NCBI RefSeq assembly: GCF_002024165.1
Contig: NZ_MWQN01000001.1
Span: 2,666,001 to 2,730,000 of the forward strand
Length of the DNA: 64,000 nucleotides
Source: Embleya scabrispora
Lineage (GTDB): Bacteria; Actinomycetota; Actinomycetes; Streptomycetales; Streptomycetaceae
Direction: 5' to 3'
A program made the position numbers and the translations under genes. Of the stretch, positions 55,078 to 63,622 are shown one piece after another (within the stretch, counting starts at the first letter, position 1; each line of letters starts with the position of its first letter). A model generated the notes under the pieces. The model did not search any database and was not told where the DNA came from. It saw nothing but the letters and a program-made list of their open reading frames with translations.

Positions 55078-55224
55078 GGTGTGCCTCCTCGTTCCGCACG
55101 GGCGGCGCCCGCGTCGGAAGTGGTCGGGAAACCCTGTCTTGTCGACCGGGCGCCTGCCCCCGGTTCGGCCGGCCATGCCTGTTCGGACCCCGTACGATCC
55201 CGCGCCACCGCCCTCGGGCCGCCG

Positions 55225-56469
55225 TCAGCGGCGGTGCACGAGCCGGCCGCCGAGCACGGTGGCCACGCACGAGCCGGCGCCGTGGGCGAGCAGGGCCGCG
55301 TACGGGTCGCCTTCGGTCGGCACGTCGAACACCGCGAGGTCGGCGAGGCCGCCCGGGCGCAGCGTGCCCGTCCCGTCCAGGCCGCCCATCGCCGCCGCGC
55401 CGCCGACCGTGACCGCCTCGACCAGGCGCCGGTCCAGGTCGTCGGCGCGGTATCCCTGCCGCCATGCGACCTCGCGGGCCGCCGCCGCCTCCTCCCACAT
55501 GTCCAGGGACGGCGAGGAGGCCAGCGAGTCGGTACCCAGGGCCAGCGGCGAGCCCTCGGTCAGGTAGTCCGCCACCGGCGCCTCGCCCGCCGCCAGGATC
55601 GCGTTGGAGCGCACGCACAGGGCGACGGCCGTACCGTGCCCGCGCAGCAGCGCCCGGTCCTGCGCGTCCAGGTGCACGCCGTGCGCGACGTGCACGTCCG
55701 GGCCGAGCCCGGCGAAGCCGTCCAGGTAGGTCGCGGGGCTGCCGCCGCTGCCGCCGTCGAGCAGTTCCAGGGCCAGCCCCGTCGCGCGGCTCGCCTCGGC
55801 GAACCGGCCGGTGCCGTTCCGGACGAACTCCACCTCGTGCGCGGTCTCCGCCAGGTGCGGGTGCAGCCGCAGTCCGCGCTCGCGGGCGATCTTCACACAC
55901 TCGGCGAACACGGCCGTCCCGACCGTGAAGGGGGTGTGCGGCGACACGCCCAACGCGCGCCCGCCGCTCGCCCCGCGCAGCGTGTCCACAAACGCCTCGC
56001 GGCGCCCGCCCGCCCACAACGCGTCGTCCGCGATCACCTCGACGTAGCTGATCCCGCGCAGCCCCGACCGGCCCACGGGCACCAACACACAGGGATCGGT
56101 GACCACGTCGGCCGCCGCCGTCGTCCCCGAACGCAACATGTGGTGCACCCCGCGGCGGGCACTCTCCTGCCACATCACCTCGGAGAAGTCGGCCCGCCGC
56201 TCGATCAGCACCCGGATCCACTCGGGGAACGCCAGCCCGGACAACGCGAGATCGCCGAAGTCGGTGTATTGGAGATGCGCGTGCGCGTTCACCAGACCCG
56301 GCGTGAGCACCCCGCGCCAGACCCGCTCCCGCGCCCCCTCCGCGACCAACTCGGCCCGCGGCCCCACCGCGACGACGCGCTCGTCCTCCACGAGCACGGC
56401 ACCGTCACGAATGGGCTCCGCGTCGACCATCGACAAGACAACGGGCGCAACATGCAACGTCAACGACAT
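55225..56469 (-). CDS. Amidohydrolase, probable aminofutalosine deaminase
   Basis: 414-aa metal-dependent amidohydrolase. Metal site: VNAHAHLQYTDF (His63, His65), later LHPHLAETAHE, VHVAHGVHL and LGTDSLASSPSLDM. In streptomycetes the homologue next to mqnC deaminates 6-amino-6-deoxyfutalosine to futalosine in the futalosine route to menaquinone. ATG 56469 is 23 bp after the mqnC stop, so both are in one transcript. The apparent long frame reading on through mqnC is not a fusion: mqnC is in another frame. Confidence 0.85.
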   Translation of the reverse strand: MSLTLHVAPVVLSMVDAEPIRDGAVLVEDERVVAVGPRAELVAEGARERVWRGVLTPGLVNAHAHLQYTDFGDLALSGLAFPEWIRVLIERRADFSEVMWQESARRGVHHMLRSGTTAAADVVTDPCVLVPVGRSGLRGISYVEVIADDALWAGGRREAFVDTLRGASGGRALGVSPHTPFTVGTAVFAECVKIARERGLRLHPHLAETAHEVEFVRNGTGRFAEASRATGLALELLDGGSGGSPATYLDGFAGLGPDVHVAHGVHLDAQDRALLRGHGTAVALCVRSNAILAAGEAPVADYLTEGSPLALGTDSLASSPSLDMWEEAAAAREVAWRQGYRADDLDRRLVEAVTVGGAAAMGGLDGTGTLRPGGLADLAVFDVPTEGDPYAALLAHGAGSCVATVLGGRLVHRR

Positions 56470-56492
56470 GCGCCCATCCTGCCAAGCCGGGT

Positions 56493-57683
56493 TCAGCGCG
56501 CGTCGACGACCTTGAGTTCGGGGTGGGCGGTGCCGCCGGTCAGGGCCGTGGAGGACAGGTGGGAGACGACCTTGTCGTCGACCGGGTCGTTCGCCGGGTC
56601 GTCGTGCACGATCAGGTGGTTGTACGTGGTGTCGCGCTGCGCGGGGATGCGGCCGGCGGCGCGGATCAGGTGCAGCAGTTCCATCCGGTTCGAGCGGTGC
56701 TTGGCGCCGGCGGAGGAGACCACGTTCTCCTCCAGCATGACCGAGCCCAGGTCGTCCGCGCCGTAGTGCAGGGTCAGCTGGCCGGCCTCCTTGCCCGTGG
56801 TCAGCCACGAGCCCTGGATGTGCGCGACGTTGTGCAGGAACAGCCGGGCGACCGCGATCAGGCGCAGGTATTCGAGCAGGGTGGCCTGGGTGCGCCCCTT
56901 CAGGTGGTTGTTCTCCGGCTGGTAGGTGTACGGGATGAAGGCCCGGAAGCCGCCGGTGCGGTCCTGCACGTCGCGGATCATCCGCAGGTGCTCGATCCGC
57001 TCGGCGTTGGTCTCGCCGGTGCCCATCAGCATCGTCGAGGTGGACTCGACGCCCAGGCCGTGCGCGGTCTCCATGATCTCCAGCCAGCGCTCGCCCGACT
57101 CCTTGAGCGGGGCGATGGCGGTGCGCGGACGCTCCGGGAGCAGTTCGGCGCCGGCGCCCGCGAACGAGTCCAGCCCCGCCGCGTGGATCCGCGAGATGGC
57201 CTCCTCGATGCCCACCCCGGACACCTTGGCCATGTGCGCGACCTCGGACGCGCCGAGCGAGTGGATCACCAGCTGCGGGAACGCGGCCTTGATCGCGGCG
57301 AACGAGCGCTCGTAGTACTCGACGCCGAAGTCGGGGTGGTGCCCGCCCTGGAACATGATCTGGGTGCCGCCGAGTTCGACCGTCTCCGCGCACCGGCGCA
57401 GGATGTCGTCGATCTCCCGGACCCAGCCCTTCTCGCTCTTGGGCGGGGCGTAGAAGGCGCAGAACTTGCACGCGGTGACGCACACGTTCGTGTAGTTGAT
57501 GTTGCGCTCGATGATGTACGTCGCGATGTCGACGGTGTCCGCGTAGCGCTTGCGGCGGGCCGCGTCGGCGGCGCGACCCAGCGCGTGCAGCGGCGCGTGG
57601 ACGTACAGCGCGAGTGCCTCTTCGGGCGTGATCCGCCCACCGTCGGCGGCCCGGTCCAGGACCGGCTGGAGATCGCTGATCAC
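56493..57683 (-). CDS. mqnC: Cyclic dehypoxanthine futalosine synthase
   Basis: 396-aa radical-SAM enzyme. The cluster motif is CVTACKFC (Cys68, 72, 75), with NYTNVC before it. HSLGASEVAHMAKVSGVGIE, GAGAELLPERPRTAIAP and STMLMGTGETNAERIEHL mark the MqnC/MqnE group; MqnC is the best fit on length and neighbours. It cyclises dehypoxanthine futalosine on the route to menaquinone. ATG 57683. It is 70 bp downstream of the mqnA stop. Confidence 0.93.
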   Translation of the reverse strand: MISDLQPVLDRAADGGRITPEEALALYVHAPLHALGRAADAARRKRYADTVDIATYIIERNINYTNVCVTACKFCAFYAPPKSEKGWVREIDDILRRCAETVELGGTQIMFQGGHHPDFGVEYYERSFAAIKAAFPQLVIHSLGASEVAHMAKVSGVGIEEAISRIHAAGLDSFAGAGAELLPERPRTAIAPLKESGERWLEIMETAHGLGVESTSTMLMGTGETNAERIEHLRMIRDVQDRTGGFRAFIPYTYQPENNHLKGRTQATLLEYLRLIAVARLFLHNVAHIQGSWLTTGKEAGQLTLHYGADDLGSVMLEENVVSSAGAKHRSNRMELLHLIRAAGRIPAQRDTTYNHLIVHDDPANDPVDDKVVSHLSSTALTGGTAHPELKVVDAR

Positions 57684-57753
57684 GGGGAAGCCTCCGCATG
57701 GAACGAATACGAGTGGAACGACTGCGACTCGCGAACGAGCCTATCCGGCGCGC

Positions 57754-58647
<894 letters not shown>

Positions 58648-58814
58648 CTATGCCCGGCTCCGCGGATCCCCGGTATCGACCCGGCCGGCATCCGCGGTGT
58701 CACCGAACAGGCACAAGACCGGATATGCGGCAGTGGCAGCGGGAAGTGGGTGAGACCCTTCCGGGACCGGGCCGAACCGCACGGCGGTCCGCCGACTACG
58801 ACGGAGGAAGCGCG

Positions 58815-59873
58815 ATGCACTCGTCCCCGGGCTCGTATCCGGGCCAGGGTGGCGGCTACCCGCCCCCGCCCCCGCCCTACGCGGCCACACCCGCCCCGCC
58901 GCCGTACGACCCGGGTGGCGGGTACCGTCCCGGCGGCCCGGGCGCGCCCGGCGGCGGGCACGGCGCGCCGCCGCGACCGCAGCCCGCCCGACCCGCGTTC
59001 GGCGCGCTGCGCGGCACCGTCGCCGGGATCAGCCTGGTGCTGGCCGTGCTGTTGTCGATCCCGGCCCTGTCGGCGCTGTGGTTGCGCTGGGAGGTGGTCT
59101 CCGACCAGGGGTTCACGGACAACGCGGTCGAGCTGATCGACGAGTCGGCGATCCGCAGCGAGGTCGCGCGGCTGATGACCGACGAGGTGATCCGGCAACT
59201 GCCGCCCGGAGTCCGGAACCAGGTGCCGCGCCAGGTGGTGCAGACGGCGGTGACCGAGGAGATCGCCAAGCCGACGTTCAAGGCGATCTGGAAGGACGGC
59301 GTGGCCACGGCGCACGACGTGGTGTTGTCCTCGCTCCTGGGCCGGGACAGCAAGAACGTGCAGACCAACGGCGACGAGGTCGTGGTCAACCTGAAGAGCC
59401 CGGTCGACGCGATCGTGGGCCAGTTGAACAAGGCCGGAATCCCGGTCTCCAAGGCGGGCCTGCCGACCAGCATCCCGATCGACCTCGCGCAACTGCCGCA
59501 CGCCTCCGACGCGAAGCAGGGTCGGGACGCGCTCCAGGCGGTGGACGACGCGGGCCGGTGGTTGCCGATCTTGGCCCTGGTACTCCTGGTGCTCGGCCTG
59601 GCGGTCGCGGTCAACCGGTTCCGCGCGCTGGTGATGACCGGCGTCGGGCTGTTCCTCACCAGCGGCCTGCTGTTGATCCTGGTCAACGCCGCGAGCGGTC
59701 CGGTCGCCGACGAGCTGGCCGCCCGCAACACGCTGAACCGGGACGGCATCGAGGCCGTCTACGGGGTGTTCACCGACTCGCTGGACACGATGTCCTGGTC
59801 GGTGTTGGCGGCCTCGCTCGTGATGATCGTGGTGGGCGCCGTCGGGCTGGGCATGCGCGGTCGGCGGCGCTGA
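58815..59873 (+). CDS. Membrane protein with Pro/Gly-rich N-terminus
   Basis: 352-aa protein. Residues 1-60 are rich in Pro, Gly and Tyr (YPPPPPPYAATPAPPPY), then a helix (TVAGISLVLAVLLSIPALSA), an extracytoplasmic region of about 170 residues (EVVSDQGFTDNAVELIDESA, VVQTAVTEEIAKPTFKAIWK) and three C-terminal helices. The pattern is common in actinobacteria as an uncharacterised family. GGAGGAAG precedes ATG 58815. Terminated by a strong hairpin. Confidence 0.75.
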   Translation: MHSSPGSYPGQGGGYPPPPPPYAATPAPPPYDPGGGYRPGGPGAPGGGHGAPPRPQPARPAFGALRGTVAGISLVLAVLLSIPALSALWLRWEVVSDQGFTDNAVELIDESAIRSEVARLMTDEVIRQLPPGVRNQVPRQVVQTAVTEEIAKPTFKAIWKDGVATAHDVVLSSLLGRDSKNVQTNGDEVVVNLKSPVDAIVGQLNKAGIPVSKAGLPTSIPIDLAQLPHASDAKQGRDALQAVDDAGRWLPILALVLLVLGLAVAVNRFRALVMTGVGLFLTSGLLLILVNAASGPVADELAARNTLNRDGIEAVYGVFTDSLDTMSWSVLAASLVMIVVGAVGLGMRGRRR

Positions 59874-59912
59874 CCGGTCCGCGCGGGTCCGCCGACCGAT
59901 CCGCGTCGACGA

Positions 59913-59952
59913 GCGAGGGCGGGACCGGGGCGATCCCCGGTCCCGCCCTCGC
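59913..59952. terminator. Bidirectional hairpin terminator
   Basis: GCGAGGGCGGGACCGGGG (59913-59930), loop CGAT, complementary arm 59935-59952: a perfect 18-bp stem between the convergent membrane-protein and Asp23 genes. Confidence 0.9.
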
Positions 59953-59964
59953 GGCGTTCCCGGC

Positions 59965-60468
59965 TCAGGCCAGGTTGCGCGTGGAGCCCTCGTCCTCGTC
60001 CTGTTCGATGTGGATGTCGTCCACGGAGATGTCCACCTCGACCACCTCCAGGCCGGTCATCCGCTCGATCGACTCGATCACGTGGTCGCGCACAGCCGCG
60101 GCGACCTCGGCGATCGGCGCGCCGTATTCGACGACCAGGCTCAGGTCGACCGCGCACTGCTTCTCGCCGACCTCGACGCTGACTCCGCGCGCGACGTCGG
60201 GACGACCGCCCGGGACCGCCTTGCGCATCGCGGCGAACGCCCGGGAGACCCCGCTGCCCAGCGCGTACACCCCCGGGATCTCGCGCGCCGCGAGGCCGGC
60301 GACCTTGGCCACCACGCCGTCCGCGATCGAGGTGCGGCCGCGGTCGGTGGCCAGCGCGGTCACCTCCGTCATGTGCGAGGCGCTGGACCCTCCGGTCGAC
60401 GAGCGCTCGACGCGCTCCGGGCTCGTGCCGCTCCTGGTCGCCGGGCGGGTGGGTACGTCGTCTGCCAT
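59965..60468 (-). CDS. Asp23/Gls24-family envelope stress protein
   Basis: 167-aa Asp23 protein: TSIADGVVAKVAGLAAREIP, GVYALGSG, GVSVEVGEKQCAVDLSLVVE then YGAPIAEVAAAVRDHVIES and VEVDISVDDIH. Asp23 relatives associate with the membrane through partners and respond to envelope stress. The first 40 residues are a disordered extension. ATG 60468. A TCACAC-AG-GTGTGA dyad lies 46 bp upstream (60514-60527). Confidence 0.88.
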   Translation of the reverse strand: MADDVPTRPATRSGTSPERVERSSTGGSSASHMTEVTALATDRGRTSIADGVVAKVAGLAAREIPGVYALGSGVSRAFAAMRKAVPGGRPDVARGVSVEVGEKQCAVDLSLVVEYGAPIAEVAAAVRDHVIESIERMTGLEVVEVDISVDDIHIEQDEDEGSTRNLA

Positions 60469-60796
60469 GACTGGACCTCGTCTTTCGCCGCGTTCGTGAA
60501 GGTGGGGCTCCCCTCACACAGGTGTGACCCCTTCCCGGTCGGTTCCTCACGCAATCCGGGCGAATTAATCCGATCGGCCCCGACCGGGCGGCACGCGGGC
60601 CCGGATCGGCCACCCGGCGGGCGGTCCCGCCATGGTCCGGCCGCGCTCCGGCGGCCGCCTATCGGCGGCCCGTCGTTCCTGTCGAGCGACAGGAACATGT
60701 TTCATTTCACTCCCGGCCAACCGTTCAGGAGGCTTGCTCCCGCATGGGGAACCGCCTGTGATGGGACCCCTGCACCCCGGCCAAGGAGGAAACACT
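60469..60796. other. Divergent promoter region asp23/SDR
   Basis: 328 bp without a gene. It holds two palindromes, TCACAC-AG-GTGTGA (60514-60527) near asp23 and GTTCCTGTC-GAGC-GACAGGAAC (60675-60696) towards the SDR. A more AT-rich tract follows (60697-60712), and the Shine-Dalgarno AAGGAGGA of the SDR is at 60783-60790. Confidence 0.55.
60675..60696. promoter_or_regulatory. Perfect palindrome upstream of an SDR gene
   Basis: GTTCCTGTC (60675-60683), GAGC, GACAGGAAC (60688-60696). Size and symmetry fit a TetR- or GntR-type operator; the regulator is not in the window. It ends 100 bp before the SDR start. Confidence 0.5.
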
Positions 60797-61567
60797 GTGG
60801 AGCGGTTCCAGGATCGGCGCATCATCGTCACCGGTGGCGGCTCGGGCATCGGCCAGGCCACGGTGCTGCGACTGCTGAGCGAGGCGGGTTCCGTACACGC
60901 GGTCGACGTCAACGCCGACGGGCTGGACAAGACCCGCGCGATGGCGGCGGAGAAGGGCCTCGACGCCCGGCTGACCACCGGCGTGCTGGACGTGTCGGAC
61001 GAGGCCGCGGTCGGCACCGGCGTGGCCGAGACCGTCGAGCGGTTCGGCGGCCTGGACGTGCTCGTCAACGCCGCGGGCATCCTGCGGGCGGGGCACACCC
61101 ACACCTTCCCGCTGGACAAGTGGAACCAGATCATCACGATCAACCTGACCGGCACGTTCCTGATGACCCGCGCCGCACTGCCCGCGCTGCTCGAAACCGG
61201 CAACGGTGTGGTGATCAACTTCAGCTCGACCTCGGCGAGCTTCGCGCATCCCTACATGGCGGCCTACGCGGCCAGCAAGGGCGCGATCGACGCGTTCACC
61301 CACGCGATCGCCCTGGAGTACAGCCGCCAGGGGCTGCGCGCGGTCAACGTCGCGCCCGGCAGCATCTCCAGCGGCATCGTCGACGACACCCCGAACCAGG
61401 TTCCGGAGGACGCCGACTGGGAGCTGTTCGGCAAGCTGATGCCGATCATCGGCGACGGCATGGCCCACCCGGACGTGATCGCCGGCATGATCGCCGCGCT
61501 CGCCTCCGACGACGGCAAGTTCGTCACCGGCACGTCGCTGCGCATCGACGGCGGCACACACGCCTGA
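60797..61567 (+). CDS. Short-chain dehydrogenase/reductase
   Basis: 256-aa classical SDR. IIVTGGGSGIGQATVLRLL at residues 9-27, DVLVNAAGILRAG, the catalytic Ser in NFSSTSASF, YAASKGAIDAFTHAIALEYS with Tyr-Lys, and VNVAPGSISSGIV. GTG 60797 follows AGGAGGA. The C-terminal GTSLRIDGGTHA is the typical SDR ending. Substrate unknown. Confidence 0.9.
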   Translation: MERFQDRRIIVTGGGSGIGQATVLRLLSEAGSVHAVDVNADGLDKTRAMAAEKGLDARLTTGVLDVSDEAAVGTGVAETVERFGGLDVLVNAAGILRAGHTHTFPLDKWNQIITINLTGTFLMTRAALPALLETGNGVVINFSSTSASFAHPYMAAYAASKGAIDAFTHAIALEYSRQGLRAVNVAPGSISSGIVDDTPNQVPEDADWELFGKLMPIIGDGMAHPDVIAGMIAALASDDGKFVTGTSLRIDGGTHA

Positions 61568-61581
61568 GCGGGATCCCGGTC

Positions 61582-61623
61582 CCGGATGCCGGGCGGGTCG
61601 ACCGCGACCCGCCCGGCATCCGG
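61582..61623. terminator. Bidirectional hairpin terminator
   Basis: CCGGATGCCGGGCGGGTCG (61582-61600), loop ACCG, complementary arm to 61623: a perfect 19-bp stem between the convergent SDR and chaplin genes. Confidence 0.88.
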
Positions 61624-61701
61624 AAGCGGCCCGGAAACGCCAGAGGGCGCCGTCCCGGGACCGGTTGCCCCGTACAGCGCCCACCGCGATGGTGCGAAAC
61701 G

Positions 61702-61944
61702 TCAGCCGGCGTTGACGCAGACGTTGCCGAACGCCGGGTTCACCAGGCCGACGACGTTGATGCTGTTGCCGCACAGGTTGACCGGGACGTGCACCGGAAC
61801 CTGGATGTTGTTGCCCGAGACGACACCCGGGGAGTTGACGGCGGCACCGTCCGCGTCCGAGCTGGCGCTGGCGCCACCGATGCCCGCGGCGAGGATGCCA
61901 CCGGCGGCGACGGTGATGAAGGCCGCCTTCTTGACCGTGTTCAT
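61702..61944 (-). CDS. Short chaplin (surface amyloid protein)
   Basis: 80-aa secreted chaplin. A signal peptide (residues 1-27, VKKAAFITVAAGGILAAGIG then GASAS) is followed by one chaplin domain: GVVSGNNIQVPVHVPVNLCG, NSINVVGLVNPAFGNVCVNA, with Cys58 and Cys76 that form the family disulfide. Short chaplins coat aerial hyphae and spores and lower surface tension. There is no sortase signal. A hairpin (61962-61985) lies just before the start. Confidence 0.94.
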   Translation of the reverse strand: MNTVKKAAFITVAAGGILAAGIGGASASSDADGAAVNSPGVVSGNNIQVPVHVPVNLCGNSINVVGLVNPAFGNVCVNAG

Positions 61945-62282
61945 TCTTCCTCCATGTCACAGTGCCGCACGAACGGATGCGGCACGTGGGACAACGAAGC
62001 CCACGCCGATGGGCAACGCCCGGCCGGCCGGTTCGCCGCCGATTCACCCCTACGTGGAGGCCCGCTTGGGCCGTACGCCGGTGCCGGGCGCCGGCGCACC
62101 ACCCGCCCGACGGGGCGCGCGCGATCGAGCGGCAACGAACCGCGCCCCGCGAAGCCGGGGCTTTGCGGGGCGCGGGGGACGGACGGACTCGGTGCGCGGG
62201 TCGGGGTGCGCGGGTCGGGGTGCGTGGGAGTCGGAGGCCGGGCCGAGGCAGCCGGGACGGAACGGGTGGGTCCCGGGGCGCG
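61945..62282. other. Chaplin upstream region, no gene
   Basis: 338 bp with the chaplin 5' region and the terminator of the acidic-protein gene. GTGCCGCA-N8-TGCGGCAC at 61962-61985 forms an 8-bp stem 18 bp before the chaplin start. 62190-62235 has direct copies of GCGGGTCGGGGT. Confidence 0.5.
62141..62174 (-). terminator. Hairpin after the acidic-protein gene
   Basis: CGCGCCCCGC (62141-62150) and GCGGGGCGCG (62165-62174), with inner GAAGC/GCTTT pairing and a CGGG tetraloop: 15 bp of stem. Confidence 0.8.
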
Positions 62283-62603
62283 TCAGGCGTCCTCGTCGTC
62301 CTCGTCGTCGTCCTCGGGCAGGTATTCGGCGCCCTCGGACTGCCAGCCGGCCTCGCTCAGTTCGGTACCGGCGATCTCCTCGACCAGGCTGAACGGGTCG
62401 ATCAGGTACGAGACGGACTCGGCCAGGTCGCTCTCGATCGCGGCCATGGCGTCGGCCCGGTCGCCGGACGACAGTTCTTCGTCGGCCTTGACGCTGTCCA
62501 ACGCGGCGGCGCGCAGCGCGTCCGCGTCGGTGACCTCGAGCACGATTTCGAGGTTCAGCCGGATGTAGCGGGTCGTGGACTCGGAGGAAGTCGGGTTTTC
62601 CAT
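62283..62603 (-). CDS. Small acidic hypothetical protein
   Basis: 106-aa protein: YIRLNLEIVLEVTDADALRA, AALDSVKADEELSSGD, DLAESVSYLIDPFSLVEEIA and a C-terminal acidic run (EDDDEDDEDA). The first half resembles a small alpha/beta domain. It appears conserved-type rather than random, but I cannot name a family. ATG 62603 follows GGAAGTCGGG-like sequence. Confidence 0.6.
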   Translation of the reverse strand: MENPTSSESTTRYIRLNLEIVLEVTDADALRAAALDSVKADEELSSGDRADAMAAIESDLAESVSYLIDPFSLVEEIAGTELSEAGWQSEGAEYLPEDDDEDDEDA

Positions 62604-62685
62604 GGGCGCGAGCCTACGGGCCCGCGGCCGACCCCCGGCGTGCTGACGCGCCGCGCACTCCCGCGCCGCCACGTCGCCCGCGCGC

Positions 62686-62805
62686 TCAGCGGTGGCCGTA
62701 CGTCACGGCGGTGAACATCAGCGCCCCGAAGACCACGGAGAATCCGAGGATGTAGATCGCGATCCGGATCCACATCCCGGTCGCCCGGCTCTTCTCGCTC
62801 TCCAT
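62686..62805 (-). CDS. 39-aa membrane protein
   Basis: Short gene with a good ribosome-binding site: GAGGAG nine bases before ATG 62805, ending TGA 62688-62686. Product: MESEKSRATGMWIRIAIYIL then GFSVVFGALMFTAVTYGHR. A charged N-terminus is followed by one transmembrane helix. It starts 13 bp after the stop of the XRE-cupin gene and is probably cotranscribed with it. Function unknown. Confidence 0.6.
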   Translation of the reverse strand: MESEKSRATGMWIRIAIYILGFSVVFGALMFTAVTYGHR

Positions 62806-62818
62806 CACGGCGAACTCC

Positions 62819-63469
62819 TCATATGTGGGCGGGAAGGCACGGCGAGAACGCGACCAGCGCGGGCGCCGCGTGGACCATCAGGAACTCGACGGGCAGGTAC
62901 GCGTCGGCCGATTCCATGCGGTGCGCGAGGCCCGAGTCGAAGTGCGCCACGTCGCCGGGCGCGAGCAGGTGGGTCGCCCCGTCCAGGGTCAGCCGGAGCT
63001 GCCCGCTCAGGACGTACAGCCACTCCTCGCCCGGATGCACCCGGCCGGGCCCGTCAGCCCGCCCCGCCGGCACCCGTACCCGCAGCGCCTGCATGCCGCG
63101 TCGCGGACTGCCCACGCGCCAGTAGGTCCAGCCGTGCGCCTCGACCGGCTCGGCCGATCGGGCGCGGACCACGGGCTCGCTCGCCGCGGCGTCCTCGCCG
63201 AGGAGTTCGGAGACGGTGGTGTTGTACACCCGGGCCAGGGTGAGCAGCGCGGGCAACGACGGTTGCCGGCGCTCGTGTTCGAGCCGGGAGAGGTAGGCGA
63301 CGGAGAGCCTGGTCAGCCGGGCGGCCTCGTCGAGCTTGAAGCCGTTCGCCAGCCGGGCCGCGCGCAGTCGATCACCGAGCCCGGTCGGCACCGCCTCGGC
63401 CTCGGCGGATTCCGGGCCGGCGGGTTCCGGGTCGGGATCACCAGTGTCGTAACTTGGAGGAGCGACCAT
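62819..63469 (-). CDS. XRE regulator with cupin domain
   Basis: 216-aa protein. Residues 28-85 hold the helix-turn-helix (LGDRLRAARLANGFKLDEAA then RLTRLSVAYLSRLEHERRQP). From about 130 a cupin: GRVHPGEEWLYVLSGQLRLT, LLAPGDVAHFDSGLAHRMES. Regulators of this type sense small metabolites through the cupin. ATG 63469 is 31 bp from three TTGCC/GGCAA half-sites, one pair forming a 15-bp palindrome, so it probably controls itself. Confidence 0.9.
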   Translation of the reverse strand: MVAPPSYDTGDPDPEPAGPESAEAEAVPTGLGDRLRAARLANGFKLDEAARLTRLSVAYLSRLEHERRQPSLPALLTLARVYNTTVSELLGEDAAASEPVVRARSAEPVEAHGWTYWRVGSPRRGMQALRVRVPAGRADGPGRVHPGEEWLYVLSGQLRLTLDGATHLLAPGDVAHFDSGLAHRMESADAYLPVEFLMVHAAPALVAFSPCLPAHI

Positions 63470-63500
63470 GCTTCGAGACTAGGCAGGCGTGGACCGGAGA

Positions 63501-63525
63501 GGCAATTAACTTGCCTCAGAGGCAA
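63501..63525. promoter_or_regulatory. Triple half-site operator of the XRE-cupin gene
   Basis: GGCAA (63501), TTAAC, then the palindrome TTGCCTCAGAGGCAA (63511-63525, centre A 63518). Three GGCAA/TTGCC half-sites spaced about one helical turn apart suggest cooperative binding of dimers. Confidence 0.65.
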
Positions 63526-63622
63526 ACGGGCAGGTCCGCGACCACTCTTCGTGCCGCCCCTCGTGCCGCCTCTCGGGCGTCATCCCCCCGGAACGCCACC
63601 CCGACTGCGTATGCCAGCCCGC

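Noticed and set aside
55225-57699. Apparent 824-aa fusion of MqnC and the deaminase
   Set aside because: The N-terminal half is mqnC in a shifted frame. The deaminase begins at 56469.
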